A stretch of 64,000 nt of DNA from Desulfohalovibrio reitneri (lineage in GTDB: Bacteria > Desulfobacterota > Desulfovibrionia > Desulfovibrionales > Desulfovibrionaceae), in assembly GCF_000711295.1 (NCBI RefSeq), contig NZ_JOMJ01000003.1:2367501-2431500 (forward strand). Reading direction: 5' to 3'. The position numbers and the translations under genes were made by a program. This document shows positions 1 to 7,419 of this stretch, one piece after another. Position 1 is the stretch's first letter, and the number at the start of each line of letters is the position of its first letter. The notes beneath the pieces are model-generated. The model saw nothing but the letters and a program-made list of their open reading frames with translations, ran no database searches and was not told the origin of the DNA.

Positions 1-162
1 GCCGCACGAAGCCACGGCCACCAGGGGGAAGGTCCGCAACCCCATGCCGTATTTGCTTCGCTCGCGGTTCCAGCCCACCGGCAAGGCCAGCACGTAGGCC
101 ACGAACAACCGCACCAAGTGGGCCAGAACCACGCTCCAGTCCAGTCCCGGCAGCGGGTTCAT
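1..162 (-). CDS. MgtC/SapB-family membrane protein (N-terminal fragment; runs off the window)
   Basis: Only the first 54 residues are inside the window. They begin MNPLPGLDWSVVLAHLVRLF and contain a hydrophobic helix, then the WNRERSKYGMGLRTF segment. That segment matches the MgtC/SapB pattern in which a membrane helix is followed by GxxRExxxKxxGLRT. Family members are inner-membrane proteins linked to magnesium limitation or acid stress, although the transport role of many homologues is unproven. The ATG overlaps the stop codon of the upstream 59-residue membrane gene (ATGA), so the two are translationally coupled. The family call is fairly secure; the function is not. Confidence 0.7.
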   Translation of the reverse strand, partial: MNPLPGLDWSVVLAHLVRLFVAYVLALPVGWNRERSKYGMGLRTFPLVAVASCG

Positions 163-338
163 GCCCTGGCTCTACGCGGTCCCGCCAGCAGCCAGATGAT
201 GAAGCCGATGAGCGGCAGGAGCAGAATCAGCAGGACCCATAGCAGTTTATGCACTCCGGTGGTGGAGCGGGACCCCAGCACGTTGATGATGGCCCAGATG
301 TCCAGAATGAGAATGAGTATGGCGGCGACGCTCGACAC
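159..338 (-). CDS. Small membrane protein with PLDc_N (cardiolipin synthase N-terminal-like) domain, 59 aa
   Basis: A GTG start at 338 follows a strong AAGGAGGA ribosome-binding site. The 59-residue product has a first membrane helix with the embedded LDIWAIINVLGSR motif, a short S-T-T-G-V-H-K-L-L-W linker and a second helix, ending in LLAGPRR. This order (D-x-x-A-I, K-x-x-W, then PLIGxxxWLLxGPR) is the PLDc_N domain seen at the N terminus of cardiolipin synthases and as free-standing short membrane proteins. There is no phospholipase HKD motif, so it is not an enzyme. It is coupled by a 4-bp overlap to the downstream MgtC-like gene. Its role is unknown. Confidence 0.7.
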   Translation of the reverse strand: MSSVAAILILILDIWAIINVLGSRSTTGVHKLLWVLLILLLPLIGFIIWLLAGPRRARA

Positions 339-359
339 GGCGTTCCTCCTTAACTGGGG

Positions 360-545
360 TTATTGATCAGTGGACTCTTCCAGTTCGTCCGCCATCTCCT
401 CCGCCTGGTCGGCGGCCTCCTCGGCGGCCTCGTCAATCTGCTCACCGGCCTCCTCCATCGGCCCCTCATTCTCGCAGGCCGTCAAGGAAAACATCGAAAA
501 CGTCAGCATCAACACAGCGAGCAGGGCAAGAATACGCTTCCACAT
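360..545 (-). CDS. Small acidic entericidin-like lipoprotein, 61 aa
   Basis: The ATG at 545 is preceded by AAAGGAG at good spacing; an upstream in-frame ATG lacks this. Residues 1-24 form a lipoprotein signal ending in the lipobox LTAC, so the mature protein starts at Cys24. The mature 38 residues are almost entirely acidic and Ala/Gln (EEAGEQIDEAAEEAADQAEE), predicting a short amphipathic helix. The layout resembles entericidin-type stress lipoproteins: short, acidic and cell-envelope located. Residue +2 is Glu, not the Asp inner-membrane retention signal, so outer-membrane sorting is likely. No catalytic motif is visible. Confidence 0.65.
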   Translation of the reverse strand: MWKRILALLAVLMLTFSMFSLTACENEGPMEEAGEQIDEAAEEAADQAEEMADELEESTDQ

Positions 546-617
546 GGCAAACTCCTTTGCCATCCATGTAGCACGAGGACGGGAGACGGCAAAGCGGGAA
601 GCGAAGAATTGGAGGGA

Positions 618-954
618 AGAGGGAAGATTTCGCCCTTCGGGCGACCAGGGCCTGCGCGGCCCTGGACCCGCGGCAAAATAATTTTGCATTTGTATTCGCG
701 GGATTGAGCACTCCGGCGAATCGGCGATTGTGGGGCTCCTAAAACCGGGACAACTTGGCCCCGGCCGCTTGGCTTCAGATGCGTTGAACGCGGGGAATTG
801 GCCTCGTCCCCCCGGCTGCCACCCGCCTGTCCCACGCCCCCGAGCGAAGCGAGCGATAAAAATTTTCGGAAAAGGAGGGTGAGGGTGTGGGAGAGGGAGG
901 AAAAACCATTTTTAAAGGGTTTTTCCTCCCTCTCCCACTGCCCTGAACTCCAAA
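618..954 (+). repeat. Structured interspersed repeat, copy R1 (5' part; interrupted by the IS3/IS5 insertion)
   Basis: This is one of four copies of a ~390-bp intergenic repeat in the window (others at 19268-20180 inverted and split, 21554-21938, 28519-28903). It starts with GGAAGATTTCGCCC, a CGCCC-TTC-GGGCG hairpin and a CCAGGGCC-TGCGC-GGCCCTGG hairpin, followed by an AT-rich CAAAATAATTTTGC box. It later has a perfect 21-bp hairpin (left arm 890-910, right arm 918-938 approximately) made of GTGGGAGAGGGAGGAAAAA paired to its complement. The last ~25 bp lie beyond the insertion at 3557-3581. No convincing gene is encoded. It also accounts for the gene-free stretch from 546 to 958. Confidence 0.8.
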
Positions 955-973
955 CCCGTGTACTGCCCCCGGT

Positions 974-1750
974 TTAGCAAGCCTTTTTTAAGAGAGTCCG
1001 CGAGTTGATCAGTTCCTGCTCGGTTGTCACCGGGGTTTTATACCCCAGCGCCGAGTGCAGGTAGCCTTGGTTGTATTCTTCGATCCAGGAGCCCAAGGCT
1101 TGGTAAAAGGCCGTGGGGCTACGCCATTCATTGATCCAGACCAACTCTTCCTTCATGGTGCGCATGAAGCGCTCGGTGTCGGCGTTGCCTTTGGGGTTGT
1201 TGTAGCTGGTGAAGGCGAGTTTGATGTCCATGACGCGGCAAGCCTTCATAAAGCTCGTCGAGGTCGGTTGGCAGCCGTTGTCGGCCATGAGATGAAGACC
1301 GCCGCCGCGCACGCCTTCGGGGAACTGCCTGCCGACAGCAGCGTTGAGCGCCGAGAGCCAATGCCATGCCTTGGCTTGATCGCCGGCGTAGTGGCCGACG
1401 ACCTTCTTGGTGCGCCAGTCAAGCACAATGACCACGTACAGCCAGCCGTAGCCGTCAATCTTGATTTTGGTCATGTCGATACCCCACCACTCGTTGGGTC
1501 GCGAGGGCCGGGGCTTGACGCCGGTCGGCCTGCGTTTTGCCTTGAGTCGCAGGTTGGGCTTCACCGTGAGGTCATGCTCGCTCATGAGCCGGTAGACGCG
1601 GTTTTTGCCGACGACTACGCCGTCCACGAAGCGCAGAAACGCCCAGACCCGACGGTATCCCCGGAACGGATGGTCGGCCTTGATGCCGCGAATGCGGGCC
1701 AGGAGGCCGGCGTTGCGCTCGGCGACCTTTGCATATGGTCCACGCTTCAT
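974..1750 (-). CDS. IS3-family transposase OrfB (rve/DDE integrase domain), 258 aa
   Basis: OrfB begins with the HTH_21-type segment (LLARIRGIKADHPFRGYRRVWAFL), followed by an rve integrase core. The catalytic triad is visible as D in WWGIDMTKI, D in HLMADNGCQ and E in GNADTERFMRTMKEE, with the expected spacing. It ends with the typical W-I-E-x-Y-N-x-x-x-x-H-S-A-L-G-Y motif. It catalyses strand transfer of the IS3 element, usually as an OrfAB fusion made by frameshifting. Here the orfA-orfB junction carries seven A residues, but OrfB lies in the +1 rather than the usual -1 frame (see findings), so production of the fusion in this copy is uncertain. Confidence 0.9.
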   Translation of the reverse strand: MKRGPYAKVAERNAGLLARIRGIKADHPFRGYRRVWAFLRFVDGVVVGKNRVYRLMSEHDLTVKPNLRLKAKRRPTGVKPRPSRPNEWWGIDMTKIKIDGYGWLYVVIVLDWRTKKVVGHYAGDQAKAWHWLSALNAAVGRQFPEGVRGGGLHLMADNGCQPTSTSFMKACRVMDIKLAFTSYNNPKGNADTERFMRTMKEELVWINEWRSPTAFYQALGSWIEEYNQGYLHSALGYKTPVTTEQELINSRTLLKKAC

Positions 1751-2018
1751 CCGAACGGCCCGCTTTTTTTAGCTCAATGGTCAGCTCGCCGATCAGGCTT
1801 TTGAGCTTCATGTTCTCGCGCTCAAGCTTGGCCGTACGCTGTGCGCCGTGCTCGGGCTCAAACGCTTTGTGCGCCTGGGCGAGGAATTGATCGCGCCACT
1901 TGTAGTACTGGTTCTGCGAGATGGCGTACTCGGCGCACACTTCGCCCACGGGTCGTCCTCGAAGGCCTTCGAGGACGACCCGAGTCTTCTGCTCCGGGGT
2001 CCACTTCCGTCGCTTCAT
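1572..2018 (-). CDS. IS3-family transposase OrfA (HTH_Tnp_1)
   Basis: The start at 2018 follows AGGAGG. Residues 1-55 (MKRRKWTPEQKTRVVLEGLR, then VGEVCAEYAISQNQYYKWR) are a Tnp_1-type helix-turn-helix. A leucine-rich coiled-coil follows (KLERENMKLKSLIGELTIEL), the standard OrfA dimerisation arm that binds the terminal inverted repeats. The recognisable OrfA sequence ends near 1755 at IELKKAGRSDEAW. From there the frame continues for about 50 low-quality residues that overlap OrfB, which suggests that the natural OrfA stop has been lost or that the reading frame has shifted. Confidence 0.8.
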   Translation of the reverse strand: MKRRKWTPEQKTRVVLEGLRGRPVGEVCAEYAISQNQYYKWRDQFLAQAHKAFEPEHGAQRTAKLERENMKLKSLIGELTIELKKAGRSDEAWTICKGRRAQRRPPGPHSRHQGRPSVPGIPSGLGVSALRGRRSRRQKPRLPAHERA

Positions 2019-2061
2019 GGCAAACCTCCTGCCTGTTGAGAAGCCACGGACTTCCACTTAG

Positions 2062-3517
2062 TCGGTCCTGAAAAAGGCCTTTCAGATTGAATCAGGCGTA
2101 CTTTAGTCTGCCCCGACTCCAGGTTCCGAAGCAGAGCCAAGGGGCGAAAAGAGACAAAAAGTGCTTCAGTCCCCGCATCCACTTCTTGAAGTTGAACGCG
2201 GCTGCGGCCATCAGCAGGTTGATCGCATCACCGAGGGCCCCTTTCAGGAAGTTTTTGGCCATGCGGAAGTCGTGTTTGAGATGTCCGATCACCGGCTCGA
2301 TGCCAGCGCGTCTGCGAAAACGTTGCCTGGCCTTTCGTCTCTGGTAGGGCGTGTCGCTTTTCTTCGGCCGGCCCGGAATCAGAATGCTCGTGTCACCGAC
2401 TTTTTTGCGCCCCCTGTAACCCCGGTCACAGATGGCCGCCTCGGGGCAGGATTCCGTGATTTGCGAAACTTGCTCCAGAACATCCGGCAGGGTGTGACCG
2501 TCGAAAACGTTCTCCTTGAAGGACATGGCTCCTACGATCACACCGGTGGTCTTGGTCCAGGCGATGGAGGCCTTGCGTCCGAACTCGTACTTTTTGTGCT
2601 CTTTGCCCTTGCCGATGCAAAGCACGTCCGGTTCGTGCAGGCTGTAGATCTTGTTCTTGTCGGTACGTTTCTGGTCATGGACCCGGCGGAAGAGCTGCAT
2701 AGCTTCCCTGTGCCTGGCCAACGAATCCCTGGGCAGTTTGCGCTCAAGTTCGCGGATCAGGACGCCAGCCATGGTCCGAATGCGTTTGATGATCTTGCGA
2801 CTCTTGAATCGCTGGCGCAGGAGGCCTGGCAATTCACGGCGGAAACTGCGGCGCAAGCTGATTCCTTCGAACTCGGCGATGGCCCTGCATCGCTTGATGA
2901 CCTTGGTCAGAAGCTTCACGTCAGTGGGGAAGGTGATGTTCTTCTCCTGGACCGTGGTGTCCACGGCGATCTCCCGCTCCATGGCGTCGTCGCCGTGCAG
3001 ACCCACCGAGACCTCGAAGATCAAACGCGCCCCACCCTCGCCGATGCGTTTGCGGAAATAAACCAAGTCCGTGGGGTCACAAGGAAGCCTCCACCGGAAA
3101 TGCGTCTCACCGCAGAAGGCCTGATAGTAGGGGTTCCGGACCCAAGCCTCAATGACACGCTCGTCGCTCAGATTTTCAAGCTGCTTGAGGATCATGAGCC
3201 CGACCATGAGTCTGATGGGCTTTGCTGGACGACCATACTCACTATAGAGGCTAGAAAACTCCTGCTCGAACCTTTCCCAGGGGATGTTCGCTGCAAGCTT
3301 GAGCAGCGGGTCCTTGGGATTGAGCTGATCGATGAGGTCCTCGTAGAGGAAATTGCCCTGATCGCTTTTGGCTGGCTTGGCCTTCATCATCACTCCCGAA
3401 CCGGTGACGGCGCGACCGGTTTCTTGCAGAATCACTACAGTTCCTGGTCGAGAATGATACATTGAATGCTACACTTTGTTAATTCTTTTCAGTGTCATAG
3501 ATGTTTTTCAGGGCCGA
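2062..3517 (-). mobile_element. IS5-family insertion sequence nested in the IS3 element
   Basis: The ends read TCGGTCCTGAAAAA on the left and, on the opposite strand, TCGGCCCTGAAAAA on the right: a 14-bp terminal inverted repeat with one mismatch. The 8-bp sequence CCACTTAG is present on both sides (2054-2061 and 3518-3525). It contains TTAG, which agrees with the YTAR target preference known for the IS5 group, although the exact duplication length is ambiguous by a few bases. The element carries one transposase gene. It inserted between the orfA start and the right end of the host IS3 element, so it is the younger of the two. Confidence 0.88.
2092..3390 (-). CDS. IS5-family transposase, 432 aa
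   Basis: The start at 3390 (MMKAKPAKSDQGN) has GGGAG just upstream; an upstream in-frame ATG at 3462 adds 24 unconvincing residues. The N-terminal part carries the IS5/DUF772 pattern (GRPAKPIRLMVGLMILKQLE, then HFRWRLPCDPTDLVYFRKRIG). The DDE catalytic residues are seen as D in IAVDTTVQEKN, D in AICDRGYRGRKK and E in RRRAGIEPVIGHLKHDFRM, the Y(2)R(3)E(6)K-like IS5 signature. The gene looks intact, so this IS may still be active. Confidence 0.9.
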   Translation of the reverse strand: MMKAKPAKSDQGNFLYEDLIDQLNPKDPLLKLAANIPWERFEQEFSSLYSEYGRPAKPIRLMVGLMILKQLENLSDERVIEAWVRNPYYQAFCGETHFRWRLPCDPTDLVYFRKRIGEGGARLIFEVSVGLHGDDAMEREIAVDTTVQEKNITFPTDVKLLTKVIKRCRAIAEFEGISLRRSFRRELPGLLRQRFKSRKIIKRIRTMAGVLIRELERKLPRDSLARHREAMQLFRRVHDQKRTDKNKIYSLHEPDVLCIGKGKEHKKYEFGRKASIAWTKTTGVIVGAMSFKENVFDGHTLPDVLEQVSQITESCPEAAICDRGYRGRKKVGDTSILIPGRPKKSDTPYQRRKARQRFRRRAGIEPVIGHLKHDFRMAKNFLKGALGDAINLLMAAAAFNFKKWMRGLKHFLSLFAPWLCFGTWSRGRLKYA

Positions 3518-3556
3518 CCACTTAGATCAAGGCTGTTTCAAACCGGGGGCAGGATA

Positions 3557-3581
3557 CCCGACCAGCCACCTCCCATTCCCC
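3557..3581 (+). repeat. Repeat R1, distal 3' tail beyond the IS insertion
   Basis: The bases CCCGACCAGCCACCTCCCAT and following match the tail of the intact copies (CCGCCAGCCACCTTCCATTC in R2). They continue exactly where R1 stops at 954-958. The IS3 element therefore inserted into a pre-existing repeat and duplicated CCCG. Confidence 0.75.
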
Positions 3582-3588
3582 TGAACCC

Positions 3589-3641
3589 AAAAAAAGACGC
3601 GGGGTCGGCGCGGCTTGAGCCGCGCCGACCCCGCGTTTTAT
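3589..3641. terminator. Strong bidirectional intrinsic terminator
   Basis: A perfect 18-bp stem (3597-3614 with 3619-3636) has a four-base loop. It is flanked by an A-tract on the left and TTTTA on the right, so it can terminate from either direction. It lies directly after the stop codon of the DRTGG-domain gene on the minus strand. Confidence 0.85.
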
Positions 3642-3658
3642 TCTTCGCCGATGGACTC

Positions 3659-4720
3659 TTACAATCCCAGACGTTCTTTAATCAGCGGCAGGTTGACGTG
3701 CTGGCCGACCACGTCGGTGCCTTGCTTGATTTTCACCTGGTCGCGGAACTTGTGGCGGGAGAGCAGGGCTTCCATTTTCTTAGCCACGGAGAAGGTGTCT
3801 TCCCGCACGATGATGATGGGGATTTCCAGTACTTCGGAGCGGGTGAGGATGATGTCGTTGGGGTAGAGGTTGCCTGTCAGGATGAGGCAGGGGCAGTCGC
3901 CTTCCAGGGCCACCAGCTGCACGTCGGAGCGGTCGCCGCCCACGATGATCGCTGAGTTGCGGTGCTTTTTGAAGTGGGTGAGGAAGTTTTCCACCTGCAT
4001 GGTGCCGATGAGGAAGTTTTCCACCACGCGGTCGGACTTGCCGTGGGCGGAGATGACCTTGCCGCCCAGCCGGTCCGCCAAGTCGGAGACCTTGATGGCT
4101 CCCAGCAGGGGATCGCGGGGGATGACGCCCAGCACGTCGATGCCGCTGCGCTTGAAGAAGGGCATGAGCAGGTTGTTGAGCTCGTCCATGAAGGACTGAG
4201 GCACGTCGTTGAGGATGACGCCCAGCAGCTTGTCGCCCAGGGTCTCCCGCATGATGGCAAGGTAGTCGTACTTGAATTCCTTGTCGAAGCGGTCGATGAC
4301 GATGGTGGGCAGGTTCAGCTCGTTGACCACGCTGACGCCGTCCACGTTGCAGTACTTGCCCGAGTACATGGAGCCGGACCCGGCCACCAGGGTGAGGTCC
4401 TTGCCCTGGGAGAGGGTGTCGTAGGAGGAGTGGATTTTGGCCATGAGGTCTTCACACTCGCCGGTGAAGGCCTTGACCTTGAAGTCCTGCGTGACCAGCA
4501 CGGGCGTGACCGTCTCCGGGTCCTGCTCCAGGCCCAGGGTCTGCTGCATGAAGAAGGCGTCCTCGTCCCCCATCTTGCCGTCTTTTTCGATGGGCAGGGC
4601 GCCAACGGGCTTGAGGTAGCCGATCTTCAGTCCCTGGCGCTGCATCCACAGGCCGATGCCCAGGGCGATCATGTTCTTTCCCGAGTATCCGGAAGTCGCT
4701 CCGATGTAGAGGCCGGGCAT
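3659..4720 (-). CDS. DRTGG-domain protein with BioD-like P-loop N-terminus (phosphotransacetylase-like partner), 353 aa
   Basis: Residues 1-210 form a dethiobiotin-synthetase-like P-loop domain beginning MPGLYIGATSGYSGKN; the GxxSGxSGKN loop replaces the usual GxGKT. Residues ~215-330 match a DRTGG domain (GGKVISAHGKSDRVVENFLIG, later GGDRSDVQLVAL). This two-domain arrangement occurs free-standing and at the N terminus of long phosphate acetyltransferases, where it is thought to be regulatory. The phosphotransacetylase catalytic domain is absent. It lies 54 bp downstream of the ADP-forming acetyl-CoA synthetase gene on the same strand, suggesting a joint role in acetyl-CoA/acetate metabolism, possibly nucleotide-responsive control. 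The precise function is unproven. Confidence 0.8.
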   Translation of the reverse strand: MPGLYIGATSGYSGKNMIALGIGLWMQRQGLKIGYLKPVGALPIEKDGKMGDEDAFFMQQTLGLEQDPETVTPVLVTQDFKVKAFTGECEDLMAKIHSSYDTLSQGKDLTLVAGSGSMYSGKYCNVDGVSVVNELNLPTIVIDRFDKEFKYDYLAIMRETLGDKLLGVILNDVPQSFMDELNNLLMPFFKRSGIDVLGVIPRDPLLGAIKVSDLADRLGGKVISAHGKSDRVVENFLIGTMQVENFLTHFKKHRNSAIIVGGDRSDVQLVALEGDCPCLILTGNLYPNDIILTRSEVLEIPIIIVREDTFSVAKKMEALLSRHKFRDQVKIKQGTDVVGQHVNLPLIKERLGL

Positions 4721-4774
4721 GTAGTCCTCCGCTTTGGCTCTTACCGGGGCGATACCCCGTCTTGTTTCTTTCGT

Positions 4775-6874
4775 CTATCCCCGCGAACCGAGGCTGAGCC
4801 GCACGTCGGCCACCAGGGCCTGGCGGTCGTTGACCAGCACGGGGTTGAACTCCGCTTCCACGATCTCCGGAAAATCCATGGCCAGTTGGGACATGATGAG
4901 GATGATGTGCTCCAGGGCCTCGAAATTCACCGGCGGTTCGCCCCGGAACCCTTTCAGCAGCATGTAGGCCTTCACCTCGCGGATGATGTCGCGGGCGTCG
5001 TCCTTGCCCAGGGGGGCCAGGCGGAAGGCCACGTCCTTGAGAATTTCCACATAGATACCGCCTAGCCCAAAGAGCAGCAAGGGGCCGAACTGGTCGTCGC
5101 GGGTGAAGCCCACGATAACCTCCTTGCAGTCCTCCGGGGCCATGGCCTGCACCAGGCAGCCGTTGATGTACGCCTCCGGCCGCAGCCGCTGGGCGCGGTT
5201 GGTTATCTCGCGGAAGGCGGCGCGCACCTCGTCCGACGTCTTCAGCCCCGCCTTCACCCCCTGCACGTCCGACTTGTGGGAGATCTGGGCCGAGGCGATC
5301 TTGACCACCACGGGCAGGCCGATCTCCTCCGCGGCCTGGCCCGCCTCGTCGGACGAGCGGGCCAGGATGGTGCGGGGCAGGGGCAGGTTGTAGGCCTTGA
5401 GGATGTCCTGGGCCTGGAATTCCACGATCTCGTGCACGCCCCACCGCCTGGCGTCGGCGATGACCCGCCGCACGTCCTCCGTCTCGCGGTTGATGCACAC
5501 CCCCACCGGCTCCGGCTTCTGGATACGCTGGAAATGGGAAAACATGGCTCGCACCGACTCCACGGCGGGCTCCGGAAAGGCGTAGCAGGGCACCCCGGCC
5601 TCCACCAGCATTCTCTGTCCCTTGGCCACGCGGTCCTTGCCCATGAAGCAGGCGAACACCGGCTTGCTGGATTCGCGCGCCACGTCGATCACGGCTTGGG
5701 CCGTTTCCTCAATCTCCACCGAGGCCGTGGGCGTGAGCACCACCAGCAGGGAGTGCACCGACTCGTCCCCGGCCACGGCCTCAAGGGTCCGCTCGTAGCG
5801 GTCTGCGTCCGCGTCGCCGATGATGTCGATGGGGTTGTAGAGGGAGGCGTAGGTGGGCAGGAACTCCCCGAGTTTCTCCAGGGTGGCGGATGAGGGGCGG
5901 GGCAGGTTCAGCCCGGCCTTTTCCGCGGCGTCCGCGGCCAGGATGCCGGGGCCTCCGGAGTTGGTGACGATGGTCAGGTTCGCCCCCTTGGGCAGGGGCT
6001 GGCTGGCGAAGGCCTGGGCCAGGTTGAACAGGTGCTCCACCGACCGCACCCGGATGATGCCCGCCTTGCGGAAGGCTGTCTCGTACGCCTGGTCCGAGCC
6101 CGCCATGGCCCCGGTGTGGGAGGAGGCCGCCTTGGCCCCGGCCGTGGTGGTGCCGGACTTGATCATGATGATCGGTTTCTTCCGGGCCACCATTTGCGCC
6201 GTCTCCAGAAAGCGCATGCCGTCGCCGATGTTCTCCACGTAGCCAAGGATGACGTCCGTGGCCGGGTCGTCGGCCAGGTGGTCCAGCATGTCCGTCTCGG
6301 AGATGACCGCCTTGTTGCCCAGGGAGACGAACTTGGAAAAGCCGATGTTCTCGCCCCTGGCCCAGTCCAGGATGGCCACGCACAGCGCGCCGGACTGGGA
6401 GAAGAAGGCGATGTTGCCCTTGGGCGGCCGGGCCGCGGCGAAGGAGGCGTTGAGGCCGTTTTCCGTGTTGATGAGCCCCAGGCAGTTGGGGCCGAGCATG
6501 GCCATGGAGTGCTCGCTGGCCACCTGGATCAGCTCTTCCTCCAGGTGGTAGCCGCGCTTGCCAACCTCCTTGAACCCGGCGGTAATGACGATGGCCGCCT
6601 TGCAACCGCTCTCGCCCAACTCACGCAGGGCGTCGATGGCCAGGCGGCGCGGCACAACCACCACGCCCAGGTCCGGGGCGCGGGGCAGCTCGCCCACCGA
6701 GGCGTAGGCCGTCAGCCCCTCAATCTCCCCACCCTTGGGGTTGACCGGGAACACCTCGCCGGTGAACCCCGCCTCGCGCAGGTTGGCCACGATGGTGTGG
6801 CCGATCTTGCCCGGTGTGGCGGACGCGCCGACCACGGCCACGGAGGAGGGGGTGAAGAGGGCGTCGAGGTCCAT
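4775..6874 (-). CDS. Acetate-CoA ligase (ADP-forming), alpha-beta fusion, 699 aa
   Basis: This is an NDP-forming acyl-CoA synthetase that interconverts acetyl-CoA + ADP + Pi and acetate + CoA + ATP. The N-terminal CoA-binding Rossmann domain has the SVAVVGASATPGKIG motif (residues 11-25). The succinyl-CoA-ligase-like domain carries the phosphohistidine loop SSHTGAMAGS with His253. An ATP-grasp domain occupies ~480-699 (LPVVVKIASAQISHKSDV; FGLGGIYVEILKDVAFRLAP). Length and domain order match fused alpha/beta enzymes. The gene is downstream of a small 88-codon gene and upstream of the DRTGG gene, forming a likely three-gene operon for substrate-level ATP formation from acetyl-CoA, or for acetate activation in reverse. 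Confidence 0.92.
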   Translation of the reverse strand: MDLDALFTPSSVAVVGASATPGKIGHTIVANLREAGFTGEVFPVNPKGGEIEGLTAYASVGELPRAPDLGVVVVPRRLAIDALRELGESGCKAAIVITAGFKEVGKRGYHLEEELIQVASEHSMAMLGPNCLGLINTENGLNASFAAARPPKGNIAFFSQSGALCVAILDWARGENIGFSKFVSLGNKAVISETDMLDHLADDPATDVILGYVENIGDGMRFLETAQMVARKKPIIMIKSGTTTAGAKAASSHTGAMAGSDQAYETAFRKAGIIRVRSVEHLFNLAQAFASQPLPKGANLTIVTNSGGPGILAADAAEKAGLNLPRPSSATLEKLGEFLPTYASLYNPIDIIGDADADRYERTLEAVAGDESVHSLLVVLTPTASVEIEETAQAVIDVARESSKPVFACFMGKDRVAKGQRMLVEAGVPCYAFPEPAVESVRAMFSHFQRIQKPEPVGVCINRETEDVRRVIADARRWGVHEIVEFQAQDILKAYNLPLPRTILARSSDEAGQAAEEIGLPVVVKIASAQISHKSDVQGVKAGLKTSDEVRAAFREITNRAQRLRPEAYINGCLVQAMAPEDCKEVIVGFTRDDQFGPLLLFGLGGIYVEILKDVAFRLAPLGKDDARDIIREVKAYMLLKGFRGEPPVNFEALEHIILIMSQLAMDFPEIVEAEFNPVLVNDRQALVADVRLSLGSRG

Positions 6875-6897
6875 GATGGGGACGGGACGCTACCGGT

Positions 6898-7164
6898 CTA
6901 GACCGGGTCGTTGAGCAACCGGCCGGATTCCTTTTCGATGACCGGCCGCACTTCGATCCGTGTGGGCAGTTCTGTGACGCCGGGGCCGAATTTCCGGGTG
7001 AGCCGGAAGTACGCGGCCATGTCGCGCTGGATGCCGGAGGCAAGGGAGCCGCTGAACTCGCCGCGCTCCGTGACCGCCCGCCACATCCGCCTGGTGGTGA
7101 AACCGGACATGGAGGGACCGGCCGGGCTTGCGCCGGAGGGAACCGGGGTGGAATCGTCGGCCAT
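6898..7164 (-). CDS. Small conserved-looking protein upstream of acetate-CoA ligase, 88 aa
   Basis: The ATG at 7164 follows AGAGGA with correct spacing, and the stop lies 23 bp before the acetate-CoA ligase start. The product is soluble: a Ser/Pro-rich N-terminal 18 residues, then a compact segment (MSGFTTRRMWRAVTERGEFS, GIQRDMAAYFRLTRKFGPGV) and the C-terminus IEVRPVIEKESGRLLNDPV. I do not recognise the family. Position and spacing make it part of the acetate operon; a small regulatory or accessory subunit is possible but not shown. Confidence 0.6.
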   Translation of the reverse strand: MADDSTPVPSGASPAGPSMSGFTTRRMWRAVTERGEFSGSLASGIQRDMAAYFRLTRKFGPGVTELPTRIEVRPVIEKESGRLLNDPV

Positions 7165-7287
7165 GGCGTCCTCTGCTGGTATGGCCCGCGCTGGCGCGGC
7201 TTTTGTTCATCCTTGACTTGCCGCATGCTACACGGAAAAAAGAAAAACGAAAACAGCCCGCAAGAGAAACGCCGAGGGGGAAGATTC

Positions 7288-7419
7288 ATGCGCAACCGCA
7301 GCCTGTGCGCCGCCGCGCTGGTCCTGGTGGCCGCGCTGCTGGCGGCCGCGCCCGGCGCACCCCGAAGCAACGAAGCCAGGGAGCGTCCTTGGCGGCCCGC
7401 GCCCTACTCTTCCAAATAG
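7288..7419 (+). CDS. Possible small exported peptide, 43 aa
   Basis: An ATG at 7288 follows GAGGGGGAAG. The predicted peptide MRNRSLCAAALVLVAALL continues with AAAPGAP, a convincing Sec signal with an Ala-x-Ala-type cleavage region, leaving only ~18 mature residues. Its 3' end overlaps the end of the opposite-strand SIMPL gene by 16 bp. It could be a genuine micro-secreted peptide or a chance open frame in GC-rich DNA. Confidence 0.35.
   Translation: MRNRSLCAAALVLVAALLAAAPGAPRSNEARERPWRPAPYSSK

Larger units (their letters stand above)
959..3556 (-). mobile_element. IS3-family element (~1.13 kb) carrying a nested IS5-family element
   Basis: The left end reads TGTACTGCCCCCGGTTT and the right end, read on the other strand, TATCCTGCCCCCGGTTT; the shared TGCCCCCGGTTT core identifies terminal inverted repeats. 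A CCCG direct repeat flanks the element (955-958 and 3557-3560). OrfA and OrfB of an IS3-type transposase lie inside on the minus strand. The right end is displaced by a complete IS5-type insertion at 2062-3517, upstream of orfA. Removing that insertion leaves about 1134 bp, a plausible size for a short IS3-family element. The whole unit sits within the tail of repeat R1. Confidence 0.85.
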
